Assembly (NCBI RefSeq): GCF_008017415.1
Contig: NZ_VRSV01000002.1
Span: forward strand, 124,001-188,000
Reading direction: 5' to 3'
Origin: Microbacterium hatanonis
GTDB taxonomy: Bacteria > Actinomycetota > Actinomycetes > Actinomycetales > Microbacteriaceae
Length of the DNA: 64,000 bases
Part shown: positions 34,184 through 42,551 of the stretch, one piece after another
How positions within the stretch are numbered: the first letter of the stretch is position 1
Layout: every line of letters starts with the position of its first letter
Notes under the pieces: generated by a model
Told to the model about the DNA's origin: nothing
The model's input: only the letters and a program-made list of their open reading frames with translations
Database searches by the model: none
Program-made: the position numbers and the translations under genes

Positions 34184-35109
34184 CCTTTTACCGCCCCGGC
34201 CATGATCCCACTGATCAACTGCTTCCCCGCGAGCACGAAGAGCACCAGCAGCGGGAGGGTCGCCATGACGGCCCCCGCCAGCACGATCGAGTAGTCGATG
34301 TAGTAGCCCGACTGCAGCTGGCTGAGCGCCGTCTGCAGGGTGGGGTTCTGAGGGCTGAGCACGATGAGGGGCCAGAGGTAGTCGGTCCACGCCGTCATGA
34401 AGGTGAACAGTCCGAGGATCGCCATGGCAGGACGGGCCGCGGGAAGCCCGACCGTCAGGAAGGTGCGGAACTGGTTCGCACCGTCCATCCGCGCAGCCTC
34501 GATCAGCTCGTCGGGGATGACGTCGACGAGGTACTGCCGCATGAAGAAGACGCCGAAGGCGGTGACGAGGGTCGGCACGATGACCGCGCCGATGGTGCCG
34601 GTCCATCCGAGCTCGCGCATCACCATGAACAGCGGGATGATGCCGAGCTGCGTCGGGATCGCCATCGTCGCGATCACGAAGAGCATCAGGCCGCTGCGTC
34701 CGCGGAAGCGCAGCTTCGCGAACGCGTAGCCCGCGATCGTGGAGAACGTCACCACCGAGAGCGTGATGATCGCCGAGATGAGCACGGAGTTGCCCAGCGC
34801 CAGCCAGAACGGGATGGCATCGAGCACCTTGACCGCGTTGGCGAGGAAGTTGCCGCCCGGCACGAGCGGCAGGGTCTCACCACGCGTGGCGTTCGTGCCG
34901 GAGGCGACCACCACCGACCACCACAGCGGGTAGACGCTGCCGATGATGAACGCGGCCAGGAGTCCGTAGGTGAGGAACCCGGGGCGACTGCCGATGCCGG
35001 CCGTGCCCGTCTCGCGCAGGCGTCGCCCACGCCCGGGTCGGCGCGGCGGGTCGGTGTCGAGCGTGTCGACCTGCACGGCGGGGAGGGGTTCGGGCACGAC
35101 GACGCTCAT
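34180..35109 (-). CDS. cebG: Sugar ABC transporter permease (MalG/CebG type)
   Basis: The 309-residue product has six membrane segments after a 45-residue cytoplasmic start. The EAA loop is present near residue 215 (DELIEAARMDGANQFRTFLT, then VGLPAARPA). It is coupled to cebF upstream and bglC downstream by ATGA overlaps. Confidence 0.9.
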   Translation of the reverse strand: MSVVVPEPLPAVQVDTLDTDPPRRPGRGRRLRETGTAGIGSRPGFLTYGLLAAFIIGSVYPLWWSVVVASGTNATRGETLPLVPGGNFLANAVKVLDAIPFWLALGNSVLISAIITLSVVTFSTIAGYAFAKLRFRGRSGLMLFVIATMAIPTQLGIIPLFMVMRELGWTGTIGAVIVPTLVTAFGVFFMRQYLVDVIPDELIEAARMDGANQFRTFLTVGLPAARPAMAILGLFTFMTAWTDYLWPLIVLSPQNPTLQTALSQLQSGYYIDYSIVLAGAVMATLPLLVLFVLAGKQLISGIMAGAVKG

Positions 35110-36155
35110 GACGACGCTCCTGTCTTCTCGCGGCGGGCGGCGGCCCGTCGCGCACGGCGTGAGACGCGCGCATCGCCGGTGGAGATGCGTCGCGCGATGA
35201 GGAAGTTGACCAGGCCGAAGCCGACGATGAGCAGGAACAGCAGCCACGCCACCGCCGAGGCCTCGCCGAGGTTGCGGCGGAAGAATGCCAGCTCCCACAG
35301 GAACAGCACGGTGGTCTGGAACTGCCGGTCGCTGCCGCCGATGCCGCCGGCCGTGGAGACGTCGAACAGGCGGGGCTCGGCGAAGATCTGCAGCCCGCCG
35401 ATCGTGGCGGTGATGATCACGAAGATGAGAGTCGGTCGGATGGTCGGGATGGTGATCGAGAAGAACCGTCGCACCGGGCCGGCGCCGTCGATCGCCGCCG
35501 ACTCGTACAGGTCGCGCGGCACCGCCTGCATCGCCGCCAGGAGGATGAGGGCGTTGTACCCGGTCCAGCGGAAATTGACCATGATCGCGATCGCCAGGTG
35601 GCTGAGGAATCGGTCCTGCTTCCAGGCCTGATCGGCGATGCCGAAGAGGTTGAGGAGGTTGTTGGCGAGACCGTCGGCGTCGTTGAAGATGCTCGAGAAG
35701 ATCAGCGCGGTGGCCACGGGGGTGACGACGAACGGCACGAGCACGCTCATCCGCCAGAAGGTGGGGGCGCGGAGGCCCCGGTCGAGGAGGTAGGCGACGA
35801 CGAGGGCGACGGCCAGCTGCGGGATCGCCGACAGCAGGAAGATGCTGACGGTGTTGAACACCGAGTTCCAGAACATCCCGTCGGTGAGGATCTCGATGAA
35901 GTTGCCGAGCCCGACGAAGTCGCCCTGCCCCTTCAGGAGGTCCCAGTCGTACAGCGAGACGACGAGCGTGTAGACCAGCGGGAAGAGACCCACGAGCCCG
36001 AACAGGAGGAAGAACGGGGCGATGTAGAGGTAGGGCGCGCCCTTCTGGTCGGCTGTGGACAGGCGCATCCGCCACGCGGGGCGAGGGCGGGGCGCCGAGC
36101 GGCGCGGTGCGGGGGCGGTGGGCGAAGCATCCACCGATGGCAGTGTGGCGGTCAT
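35106..36155 (-). CDS. cebF: Sugar ABC transporter permease (MalF/CebF type)
   Basis: The 349-residue product has about six membrane segments. The EAA-like loop is AVPRDLYESAAIDGAGPVRR, then FFSITIPTIRPT. No ATPase gene is in the operon, as in Streptomyces, where the shared MsiK ATPase serves several importers; an msiK gene should lie elsewhere. Confidence 0.9.
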   Translation of the reverse strand: MTATLPSVDASPTAPAPRRSAPRPRPAWRMRLSTADQKGAPYLYIAPFFLLFGLVGLFPLVYTLVVSLYDWDLLKGQGDFVGLGNFIEILTDGMFWNSVFNTVSIFLLSAIPQLAVALVVAYLLDRGLRAPTFWRMSVLVPFVVTPVATALIFSSIFNDADGLANNLLNLFGIADQAWKQDRFLSHLAIAIMVNFRWTGYNALILLAAMQAVPRDLYESAAIDGAGPVRRFFSITIPTIRPTLIFVIITATIGGLQIFAEPRLFDVSTAGGIGGSDRQFQTTVLFLWELAFFRRNLGEASAVAWLLFLLIVGFGLVNFLIARRISTGDARVSRRARRAAARREKTGASS

Positions 36156-36176
36156 GAGGGGTCCTCTCGCTGGCGA

Positions 36177-36218
36177 GGGTCGGGGCCCGCTGCGTCCGCA
36201 GCACGCAGGCCCCGACCC
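36177..36218 (-). terminator. Hairpin between cebE and cebF
   Basis: An 11-bp perfect outer stem (36177-36187 with 36208-36218) encloses a 6-bp inner stem. It lies just after the cebE stop and would favour more binding protein than permease, as usual for such importers. Confidence 0.6.
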
Positions 36219-36228
36219 CCGAGACGGA

Positions 36229-37533
36229 TCAGCCGACCAGTTCCTTCAGGAGGTCCTGGGCCTGCTGCCACGCGCCCTGCGTGTCGGTGTTTCCGAGGTC
36301 GAGCGCCTTCAGCGCCGGACCGAAGACGTTCTCCTGGATCACCGAGTCATCCGGGCCCTTGAACTGCGCCACGACGCCCTTCGCTCGCTCGGCGAGGATC
36401 GCTCCGGTCGGCGCGTCGCTGAAGAACTCGTTCGGCGTCGCCTCGGCGGCCAGGGTCTCCTGGGCCGCGACCGTGCTGGGGAAGTTGTTCGCGGCGGCGG
36501 ACTGCTTCACCTGCTGGTCGGGCTGCGTCAGCCAGTCGGCGAGCTTGGCTGCCGCCTCCTTGTGCTGCGAGGTCTCGGACACCGCGAGGAACGCGCCGCC
36601 CCAGTTCGCGGGGCCGCCGGGGAAGGCGTCTGCGAAGTCCCAGCCGTTGTCGGCCGTGCCGCCGGCGCCCTCGATCGAGCCCTCCATCGTGCCGAGCATC
36701 CAGCCGGGGCAGACGAAGGTGGCGAAGGTGCCGTCGAGGAACGACTTGCCGCCGTTCCAGTCCCACGCCGTCTGCGCGGCCGACAGGCCGTCCTCGGTCG
36801 CCGCACCCAGCAGCTCGAAGCGATCCTGCAGTTCGACGTTGCCCTCGACGTTGAGTTCGCCGTCGCTCGTGTAATAGCCCTCGTCGAGCTGGTTCACCAT
36901 CGCGTTCCAGACGAACCCGGAGTGGTCGTAGAAGGCTTTGCCGGTGGTCTCGTGGTACTGCCGACCGATGTCGAAGTAGTTCTCCCAGTCGCCGTCGAAC
37001 AGGGCGGCGACCTCTTCGCGGTCGGTCGGGAGCCCGGCGGCCTCGAAGGCGGGCTTGTTGTAGCAGAGCCCCTCGGGGCCGATGTCGGTGCCGTAGCCGA
37101 TGACGCGACCGGACGGGTCGGTGCCCTGCGCGTACTTCCAGTCGACCCAGTCGGACTTGCGGTCTTCGATGCCGTAGTCGCGGAGGTCGGCGAACTGATC
37201 GGAGACCTCCATGATCGCGCCGAGCCACCCCTCCTCGAGCGCGACGACGTCGGACAGACCCGAGCCCGCGGCGATCTTGGTGAAGGCATCGGTGCGGGCG
37301 TTGCCGCCGGTGTCGATGTTCGTCGCCTCGATCTTCACGTTCGGATTGAGCTCCTCGTACTCGGCGTAGAGGTCTTCGTATCCGAAGGTGCCGAAGGTGG
37401 TGACCGTCAGCGTGATGTCGCCGTCGGTCCCCTCCCCGGTCGAGCCGCCGCCGGAGCAGCCGGCGAGGACGAGGGCGGACGACGTCAGAGCCACCGCGAC
37501 GATGGCGGTGCGGTGCAGTGCAGGTGATCTCAC
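36229..37533 (-). CDS. cebE: Sugar-binding lipoprotein of the cellobiose importer (CebE-like)
   Basis: The 434-residue product has lipobox LVLAGC with Cys26, then a family-1 extracellular binding fold (ITLTVTTFGTFGYEDLYAEY, VVALEEGWLGAIMEVSDQFA, FVCPGWMLGTMEGSIEGAGG, AAAKLADWLTQPDQQV). It is first gene of cebEFG-bglC-cebR. Cellobiose/cellotriose specificity rests on the operon layout and the CebR boxes, not on binding residues. Confidence 0.88.
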   Translation of the reverse strand: MRSPALHRTAIVAVALTSSALVLAGCSGGGSTGEGTDGDITLTVTTFGTFGYEDLYAEYEELNPNVKIEATNIDTGGNARTDAFTKIAAGSGLSDVVALEEGWLGAIMEVSDQFADLRDYGIEDRKSDWVDWKYAQGTDPSGRVIGYGTDIGPEGLCYNKPAFEAAGLPTDREEVAALFDGDWENYFDIGRQYHETTGKAFYDHSGFVWNAMVNQLDEGYYTSDGELNVEGNVELQDRFELLGAATEDGLSAAQTAWDWNGGKSFLDGTFATFVCPGWMLGTMEGSIEGAGGTADNGWDFADAFPGGPANWGGAFLAVSETSQHKEAAAKLADWLTQPDQQVKQSAAANNFPSTVAAQETLAAEATPNEFFSDAPTGAILAERAKGVVAQFKGPDDSVIQENVFGPALKALDLGNTDTQGAWQQAQDLLKELVG

Positions 37534-37592
37534 GGTTCACTCCTGGTGTGTTCGGGTCTTCGATGATCGGAACAGGTGCGAGCAAGCGTTCA

Positions 37593-37660
37593 TGGGAGCG
37601 CTCTCATTGCTCGAGGCCACCGTATGGGATCGCTCTCATGGCGTCAAGGGAGCGCTCCCA
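37593..37660 (-). promoter_or_regulatory. cebE promoter with three CebR-type operators
   Basis: Three boxes resemble the Streptomyces CebR site TGGGAGCGCTCCCA: TGGGAGCGCTCTCA (37593-37606), TGGGATCGCTCTCA (37625-37638) and AGGGAGCGCTCCCA (37647-37660). On the minus strand TTGACG (37642-37647), 17 bases, TACGGT (37619-37624) is a fitting promoter. The boxes thus overlap the -35, fill the spacer and cover about +7 to +20. Confidence 0.85.
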
Positions 37661-37733
37661 CGACATTCGATAGGGGTGAGCCCGCGCCCGTAGGATGGGC
37701 GGTGCCCCTCTTCCCGCGACACTCGGAGCCGAA

Positions 37734-37982
37734 ATGCCCACCATCGTCGTCGACGTCATGCCCAAGGCCGAGCTGCTCGACCCGCAGGGGAAGGCCGTCG
37801 CCGGCGCCCTCGCCCGCCAGGGAGAGACGCGTTTCTCGTCCGTCCGCATCGGAAAGCGGTTCGAACTCACCGTCGACGGCCCCGTCGACGACGCGACGCT
37901 CGCGGCCGCTCGCGAGATCGCCGACAGCATCCTGTCCAACTCCGTCATCGAAGACGTCGTGGGCATCGAGGTCGTCGAATGA
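37734..37982 (+). CDS. purS: Phosphoribosylformylglycinamidine synthase subunit PurS
   Basis: The 82-residue product starts [20 protein letters not shown] and contains [10 protein letters not shown], the PurS alpha/beta fold. It bridges PurQ and PurL in FGAM synthetase. ATG 37734 follows GGAG at 5 bases; an in-frame ATG at 37695 overlaps a -10 hexamer (TAGGAT) and is rejected. It overlaps purQ by ATGA. Confidence 0.95.
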   Translation: MPTIVVDVMPKAELLDPQGKAVAGALARQGETRFSSVRIGKRFELTVDGPVDDATLAAAREIADSILSNSVIEDVVGIEVVE

Positions 37983-38686
37983 CGGTGCGGATCGGCGTCA
38001 TCACGTTCCCGGGCTCGCTCGACGACCGCGACGCCCAACGCGCCGTCCGCATCGCCGGGGCCGAACCCGTCGCGCTGTGGCACGGCGACCACGACCTCCA
38101 GGGGGTCGACGCCCTCGTGCTACCCGGCGGCTTCAGCTACGGCGACTATCTGCGCGCCGGCGCCATCGCCGCCCTCGCGCCCATCATGAGCGAGGTGAAG
38201 GATGCAGCGGCCAAGGGCATGCCCGTGCTCGGCATCTGCAACGGCTTCCAGATGCTCGTCGAGGCCCACCTGCTTCCGGGCGGGCTGATCCGCAATGCGC
38301 ACCAGCAGTTCATCCGCCGCGACCAGCGCCTGCGAGTCGAGAACGCATCGACCGCGTGGACCAGCGAGTTCGCCGAGGGCGACGAGATCGTGATCCCGCT
38401 GAAGAACGCCGACGGCGGCTACATCGCCGACGCCGAGACGCTCGCCCGCGTCAACGGCGAGGGCCTCGTCGCGTTCCGCTATCTGGGCGTCAACCCGAAC
38501 GGCTCGCTCGACGACATCGCCGGGCTGACGAACGAGCGCGGCAACGTGGTCGGCCTCATGCCGCACCCCGAACACGCCGTCGAACCCGGCTTCGGCCCGT
38601 CCACGTCGCTCGCGATGCGCTCGGGCGTCGACGGGATCGGCTTCTTCGCCTCGGCGATCGCCGCCGTCGTGGCGACCGCGGCCTGA
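37979..38686 (+). CDS. purQ: Phosphoribosylformylglycinamidine synthase glutaminase PurQ
   Basis: The 235-residue class I amidotransferase has [20 protein letters not shown], the nucleophile elbow [15 protein letters not shown], and [12 protein letters not shown] with the catalytic His-Glu. It supplies ammonia to PurL. purL is not next in line: a cupin gene follows by 14 bases, so the synthetase subunit is encoded elsewhere. Confidence 0.97.
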   Translation: MTVRIGVITFPGSLDDRDAQRAVRIAGAEPVALWHGDHDLQGVDALVLPGGFSYGDYLRAGAIAALAPIMSEVKDAAAKGMPVLGICNGFQMLVEAHLLPGGLIRNAHQQFIRRDQRLRVENASTAWTSEFAEGDEIVIPLKNADGGYIADAETLARVNGEGLVAFRYLGVNPNGSLDDIAGLTNERGNVVGLMPHPEHAVEPGFGPSTSLAMRSGVDGIGFFASAIAAVVATAA

Positions 38687-38700
38687 CCCCGCCGCATCCG

Positions 38701-39195
38701 ATGGCCGACGACGCGCTCGCCGAACGCCGCACGCTCGACGGACGGCTCATCGAGCGCCTGGAGCGCCCCGCCCTGGCCGTCGAGCTCGGACTCGAGCCGC
38801 ACCCCGAGGGCGGCTGGTACCGGCGCACGTGGACCTCTCCCGCCACGGTCGCCGTCGGCGGCGCGACGCGGCCCGCCGCCACGCTCATCCTCTTCCTTCT
38901 GCCGACCGGCGAAGCGTCGGGATGGCACCGCGTCTCGTCGAGCGAGATCTGGATCGCGAGCGGCGTCGGTCCCGTGGCGTTGCAGCTGGGCGGCGAGGGC
39001 GACGAGCCCGAACCGGGCGAGACGATCGTCGTGGGCGACGCCGGAGAGGGCCACGCCCCGCAGGCCGTGGTGCCGCCCGGTGCGTGGCAGCGCACGCTCC
39101 CGGCCGATCACGACGCGCTCGTGAGCTGCCTCGTCTCGCCGGGTTTCGACTTCGCCGACTTCACGATGCCCGATGTCGACGGGCGTACGCCGTAG
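38701..39195 (+). CDS. Cupin protein, DUF985 family
   Basis: The 164-residue product has LELGLEPHPEGGWYRRTW-like N terminus (PHPEGGWYRR is the family hallmark), LILFLLPTGEASGWHRVSSS and the C-terminal strand SCLVSPGFDFADFTMPD. Single-domain DUF985 cupins are of unknown function. It starts 14 bases after purQ without a ribosome site, and its stop codon is part of the next gene's -10 hexamer. Confidence 0.85.
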   Translation: MADDALAERRTLDGRLIERLERPALAVELGLEPHPEGGWYRRTWTSPATVAVGGATRPAATLILFLLPTGEASGWHRVSSSEIWIASGVGPVALQLGGEGDEPEPGETIVVGDAGEGHAPQAVVPPGAWQRTLPADHDALVSCLVSPGFDFADFTMPDVDGRTP

Positions 39196-39198
39196 CGT
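39193..39198 (+). promoter_or_regulatory. -10 hexamer (leaderless) of the hydroxyacid dehydrogenase gene
   Basis: TAGCGT ends 6 bases before GTG 39205; its first three bases are the stop codon of the cupin gene. Confidence 0.45.
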
Positions 39199-39204
39199 GA
39201 GAGG

Positions 39205-40134
39205 GTGACCCCCCGAGAGAGCATCGTCGTATCCGTTCCCACCGATCGGCTCGCCGCCGATCTCCAGCCGCTGCCGGAGGGCGTCGACCTCGTCGTCTGG
39301 CCGATGGACGGCCCCGCGCCCCGCGACCGTTTCGACATGGTCGTGCCGCCCTACATGACGATGACCCACGTCATCGAGCGCATCCGCGGCGTCGACATCG
39401 GCCTGCTGCAGAGCCAGTCGATCGGGTACGAGGGCATGGAGAAGCTCCTCCCGCCCGGGCTCCCCTTCGCCAATGCCTCCACCGTCCACGAGGCGTCGAC
39501 CGCCGAGCTCGCCGTCGCCCTCACCCTCGCCGCCCAGCGCCGCATCCCCGAGTTCGTCCGCGCCCAGGATGAGCACTCCTGGCGCGCGCGGTTCTCGGAG
39601 AGCCTGGCCGATCGTCGGGTGACGCTCCTCGGCTTCGGCGGGGTCGGCAAGGCGATCGCGGCGCGTCTGGCCGGATTCGAGGTCGAGCTGACCGCGGTCG
39701 CGAGCCGGGCGCGAGAGGAGGACGGCATCGTCGTCCGCGCGATCGACGACCTGCACGAGGTGCTCGCCGACACGGAGATCGTCATCGCGTCGCTCCCCGG
39801 CGGCGACGCGACCCGCCACGTGCTCGACGCCGCGGCGCTCGCCGCTCTCCCCGACGACGCGCTCGTGGTCAACGTGGGCCGGGGCCCGCTCATCGACACC
39901 GATGCGCTCGTGGCCGAGGTGGGATCCGGGCGCCTGCGAGCGGCGTTGGACGTGACCGATCCCGAGCCGCTGCCCGAGGACCACCCCCTGTGGTCGCTGC
40001 CCGGGGCGCTCGTCGTACCGCACGTCGGCGGGGCATCGAGCGCGATGGGACCGCGGATCGCGCGCCTGGTGCGGCGCCAGATCGACCGACTGGTCGCCGG
40101 AGAGCCGCCGCTGAATGTCGTCATCGGCGGCTGA
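39205..40134 (+). CDS. D-isomer-specific 2-hydroxyacid dehydrogenase
   Basis: The 309-residue NAD(P)-dependent enzyme has the nucleotide loop LLGFGGVGKAIAARLAGFEV, then LPDDALVVNVGRGPLIDTDA with the substrate Arg, DVTDPEPLPEDHPLW and the catalytic His in VVPHVGGAS. The substrate (glyoxylate, phosphoglycerate or other 2-oxoacid) cannot be read from sequence. GTG 39205 is supported by the leaderless hexamer. Confidence 0.88.
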   Translation: MTPRESIVVSVPTDRLAADLQPLPEGVDLVVWPMDGPAPRDRFDMVVPPYMTMTHVIERIRGVDIGLLQSQSIGYEGMEKLLPPGLPFANASTVHEASTAELAVALTLAAQRRIPEFVRAQDEHSWRARFSESLADRRVTLLGFGGVGKAIAARLAGFEVELTAVASRAREEDGIVVRAIDDLHEVLADTEIVIASLPGGDATRHVLDAAALAALPDDALVVNVGRGPLIDTDALVAEVGSGRLRAALDVTDPEPLPEDHPLWSLPGALVVPHVGGASSAMGPRIARLVRRQIDRLVAGEPPLNVVIGG

Positions 40135-40168
40135 GGCGGCGGATGCGGCGCCGGAGGATGGCGCCGGC

Positions 40169-40234
40169 GTAGGAGATGACGCCGGCGCAGGAGGATTCCG
40201 CGCCGATCCTCCTGCACCAGCGTGATCGTCCTAC
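40169..40234. repeat. Intergenic palindrome family, copy E (between convergent genes)
   Basis: Left arm 40169-40196 (GTAGGAGATGACGCCGGCG, then CAGGAGGAT) and right arm 40206-40234 (ATCCTCCTGCACCAGCGTG, then ATCGTCCTAC) pair closely; the inner 10 bp (GCAGGAGGAT/ATCCTCCTGC) are perfect with a 9-base loop. It is the strongest hairpin of the family and can act as a two-way terminator. Confidence 0.7.
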
Positions 40235-40250
40235 CTTCGCGACGGCGGAC

Positions 40251-40808
40251 TCAGCGGCGGTCGCGATCCTCGCCCGACCACAGGTCGGAGCAGTCGACGC
40301 GCAGCGCACGGTGTCGGGCCAGGTACGGACCGGCGCCGACGTCGCCGGTGACCGCGTTGGCGAGGGCCGCGAAATGGTCGGCGCGCACGAGGACGGGGTG
40401 ACCCGGCCGGCCGTCGTACTCCGCGCGGACGAGCGGCGCCCGCTCCGCCCCGCCGATGACCCTCGCCACGGCGGCGGCCGGGACGTCGGGGGTGTCCACC
40501 GGCACGATGACGGCCGCGTCCGCCTCCGCCGCGGCTGCCAGCCCCGCCCGCAGCGAGTGTGAGAGACCGCCCGCCCAGTCGGCGGCGATCGCCACGCGCG
40601 TGCCGTCGGGGACGAGGTCGGCCGCCGCATCCGCCCCGGCCCCGAGCACCACCACGACCTCGTCGCAGCCGCCGTCTCGAAGGGCGCGCGCGGCCCTGGC
40701 GATCCACGGCTCGCCCTCGGGGGTGCGCGCCAGAGCCTTCGGACCGCCGAAGCGGGTTCCGGCACCCGCGGCGAGCACGATGCCGCAGATCCGCCCCGCC
40801 TCGCCCAT
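40251..40808 (-). CDS. MobA/MocA-like molybdenum-cofactor nucleotidyltransferase
   Basis: The 185-residue product has GIVLAAGAGTRFGGPKALAR, the GT-A nucleotide loop, VPVDTPDVPAAAV (PxDxP metal motif) and GRPGHPVLVR. This is the pattern of MocA/PucB cytidylyltransferases that convert Mo cofactor for xanthine dehydrogenases. It is divergent from xdhC, which supports service to the Xdh encoded at 45.9-49.6 kb. TAGGGT lies 8 bases upstream of the ATG. Confidence 0.82.
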   Translation of the reverse strand: MGEAGRICGIVLAAGAGTRFGGPKALARTPEGEPWIARAARALRDGGCDEVVVVLGAGADAAADLVPDGTRVAIAADWAGGLSHSLRAGLAAAAEADAAVIVPVDTPDVPAAAVARVIGGAERAPLVRAEYDGRPGHPVLVRADHFAALANAVTGDVGAGPYLARHRALRVDCSDLWSGEDRDRR

Positions 40809-40863
40809 GGCGCCTCACCCTACCCGCGCAGCCCCGCGTCGTCTGGCCGAAACATCACGGGGT

Positions 40864-40869
40864 TACCGT
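40864..40869 (+). promoter_or_regulatory. -10 hexamer (leaderless) of xdhC
   Basis: TACCGT ends 6 bases before ATG 40876. Confidence 0.5.
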
Positions 40870-40875
40870 GGAAGC

Positions 40876-41937
40876 ATGCTCCAACTCGCGTCCGCCCTCC
40901 TGCCGGTGCTCCGCGGCGGTGAGCCCGTGGCCGTCGTGACCGTGGCGCGGATCACCCGCAGCGCGCCGCGCGGCATCGGAACGGCGATGGCTCTCACCCG
41001 CAGCGGCGACGTGATCGGCTCGATCTCGGGCGGATGCGTCGAGGGCGACGCGATCCTGCTGGCGACCGAGGTGCTGGCCACGGGGTGCTCGCGCACCGCC
41101 GATCTCGGCTTCAGCGACGACGCCGCCCACGCCGCCGGACTCGCCTGCGGCGGGAGCGTCGCGGTGGTGGTCCACCGGATAGAACCGACGGATGCGGCGG
41201 CGATCGCCGCGCTCGGATCCGCGGCCGAGGATCGCCCCACCGCCGTCGGGCTCGTCTCCTCGGGGGCCCACGCGGGGCGGATCATCGATCTCGCCGGCGC
41301 AGATGCGCTCGACGACACCCGCATGCTCGAGAACGCATATGACGGATGCGAGGTTCTCGCACTGGTGCACCGACCCCGGCCGGAACTCGTGATCGTGGGC
41401 GCGGGCGATCACGCCATGGCCCTCGCCCGTGTCGGCAGCGCCGCGGGCTTCGCGGTGACCGTCTGCGACGTCTGGGAGCGGCTCGTGACCGCCGAACGCT
41501 TCCCCACCGCCGACCGCCTCGTCGTCGGACTGCCAGCCGACGAGCTGCGCGGGCTCGTCTCCGACCCCGCGCGCGCCGCCGTGTGCGTGCTGACCCACGA
41601 CGAGCGGGTCGACGTGCCCGCCATCGCCGCCGCACTCCGCCACGGCGTCGGGTTCGTCGGGGCGATGGGCGCACGCTCCACGGTCGCGCACCGCGCGCAC
41701 CTGCTCCGCGAGAGCGGGGTCGCCGACGGCGAGCTCGCCCGGCTGCGCAGTCCGCTGGGGCTCGACCTCGGCGGAGCCTCGCCCACCGAGACGGCCATCG
41801 CAGTGCTCGCCGAGATCGTCGCTGCCCGGCACGGCGCGCCCGGCTCCCCCCTCCGCGACGGTGACGGACCCCTTCACCGCCGCCCGACGACGGCCGACGC
41901 CGTCTGCATCCCCTCCCTCCAGGACGTGACCCGATGA
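40876..41937 (+). CDS. xdhC: XdhC family molybdenum cofactor insertion protein
   Basis: The 353-residue product has the XdhC/CoxI N-terminal domain with SAPRGIGTAMALTRSGDVIG, SISGGCVEGDAI, and the Rossmann C-terminal domain with LVIVGAGDHAMALARVGSAA and GFVGAMGARSTVAHR. XdhC binds Mo cofactor and hands it, sulfurated, to xanthine dehydrogenase. The stop overlaps the next gene by ATGA. The start is favoured by the leaderless hexamer and by family alignment. Confidence 0.92.
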   Translation: MLQLASALLPVLRGGEPVAVVTVARITRSAPRGIGTAMALTRSGDVIGSISGGCVEGDAILLATEVLATGCSRTADLGFSDDAAHAAGLACGGSVAVVVHRIEPTDAAAIAALGSAAEDRPTAVGLVSSGAHAGRIIDLAGADALDDTRMLENAYDGCEVLALVHRPRPELVIVGAGDHAMALARVGSAAGFAVTVCDVWERLVTAERFPTADRLVVGLPADELRGLVSDPARAAVCVLTHDERVDVPAIAAALRHGVGFVGAMGARSTVAHRAHLLRESGVADGELARLRSPLGLDLGGASPTETAIAVLAEIVAARHGAPGSPLRDGDGPLHRRPTTADAVCIPSLQDVTR

Positions 41938-42398
41938 ACGATCTCGACCACCTCGCCCACGCCGTGCGGCTCGCCCAGGCCGCTCGCGACCGCGGCGACC
42001 ACCCCTTCGGCGCGATCGTGGTGACTCCGGCCGGCACGGTCGTCGAGGGCATGAACTCGGTGCTGACGCAGAGCGATCCCACCGGTCACGCCGAGACGAA
42101 CCTCGTGCGTGCGGCGGGCGCCGCGCTCGAGAGCGTCGAGCTCGCGGCATCCACTCTCTTCACCAGCACCGAACCCTGCGCGATGTGCGCGGGCGCGATC
42201 TACTGGTCGGGGATCGGGCGCGTCGTGTACGCGATCGGCGAGGACGAGCTCATCGAGATGGTGCGCGAGCAGGAGGGCGTGCCGACGATGGCGATGCCGT
42301 GCCGCGAGGTCTTCGCCCGCGGCGGCCGCGCGATCGAGGTCGTCGGCCCCGTCGAGGTCGAAGGCGCCCGAGAGGTGCACGCGGGCTTCTGGGACTGA
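41934..42398 (+). CDS. Zinc nucleoside/guanine deaminase (CDA fold)
   Basis: The 154-residue product has the zinc motifs of the cytidine-deaminase superfamily: GHAETNLVRAA (His and catalytic Glu) and TEPCAMCAGAIYWSGIGRVV (two Cys). HPFGAIVV and the Xdh context favour guanine deaminase of the GuaD type, producing xanthine. It is coupled to xdhC. tRNA-adenosine deaminase is less likely given the missing TadA-type flanks and the purine context. Confidence 0.85.
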   Translation: MNDLDHLAHAVRLAQAARDRGDHPFGAIVVTPAGTVVEGMNSVLTQSDPTGHAETNLVRAAGAALESVELAASTLFTSTEPCAMCAGAIYWSGIGRVVYAIGEDELIEMVREQEGVPTMAMPCREVFARGGRAIEVVGPVEVEGAREVHAGFWD

Positions 42399-42551
42399 CG
42401 CCGCCCTCGAAACACCGCCGCAACAGGCGGTCGGTAGGCTCGGCGGCACTGCGGGTCCTATCACCATGGCCGGACCGGTTCCTCGCGAGCGGGGCCGGCT
42501 CAGGGCGGGGACTGCGGCGACATCACGTCACTGCATCCTCGAAGGAGAACC

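Noticed and set aside
34180..36204. A single fused permease reading from 36204 to 34180.
   Set aside because: The first half of that frame is antisense-like noise over cebF; the real second permease starts at ATG 35109 overlapping the cebF stop.
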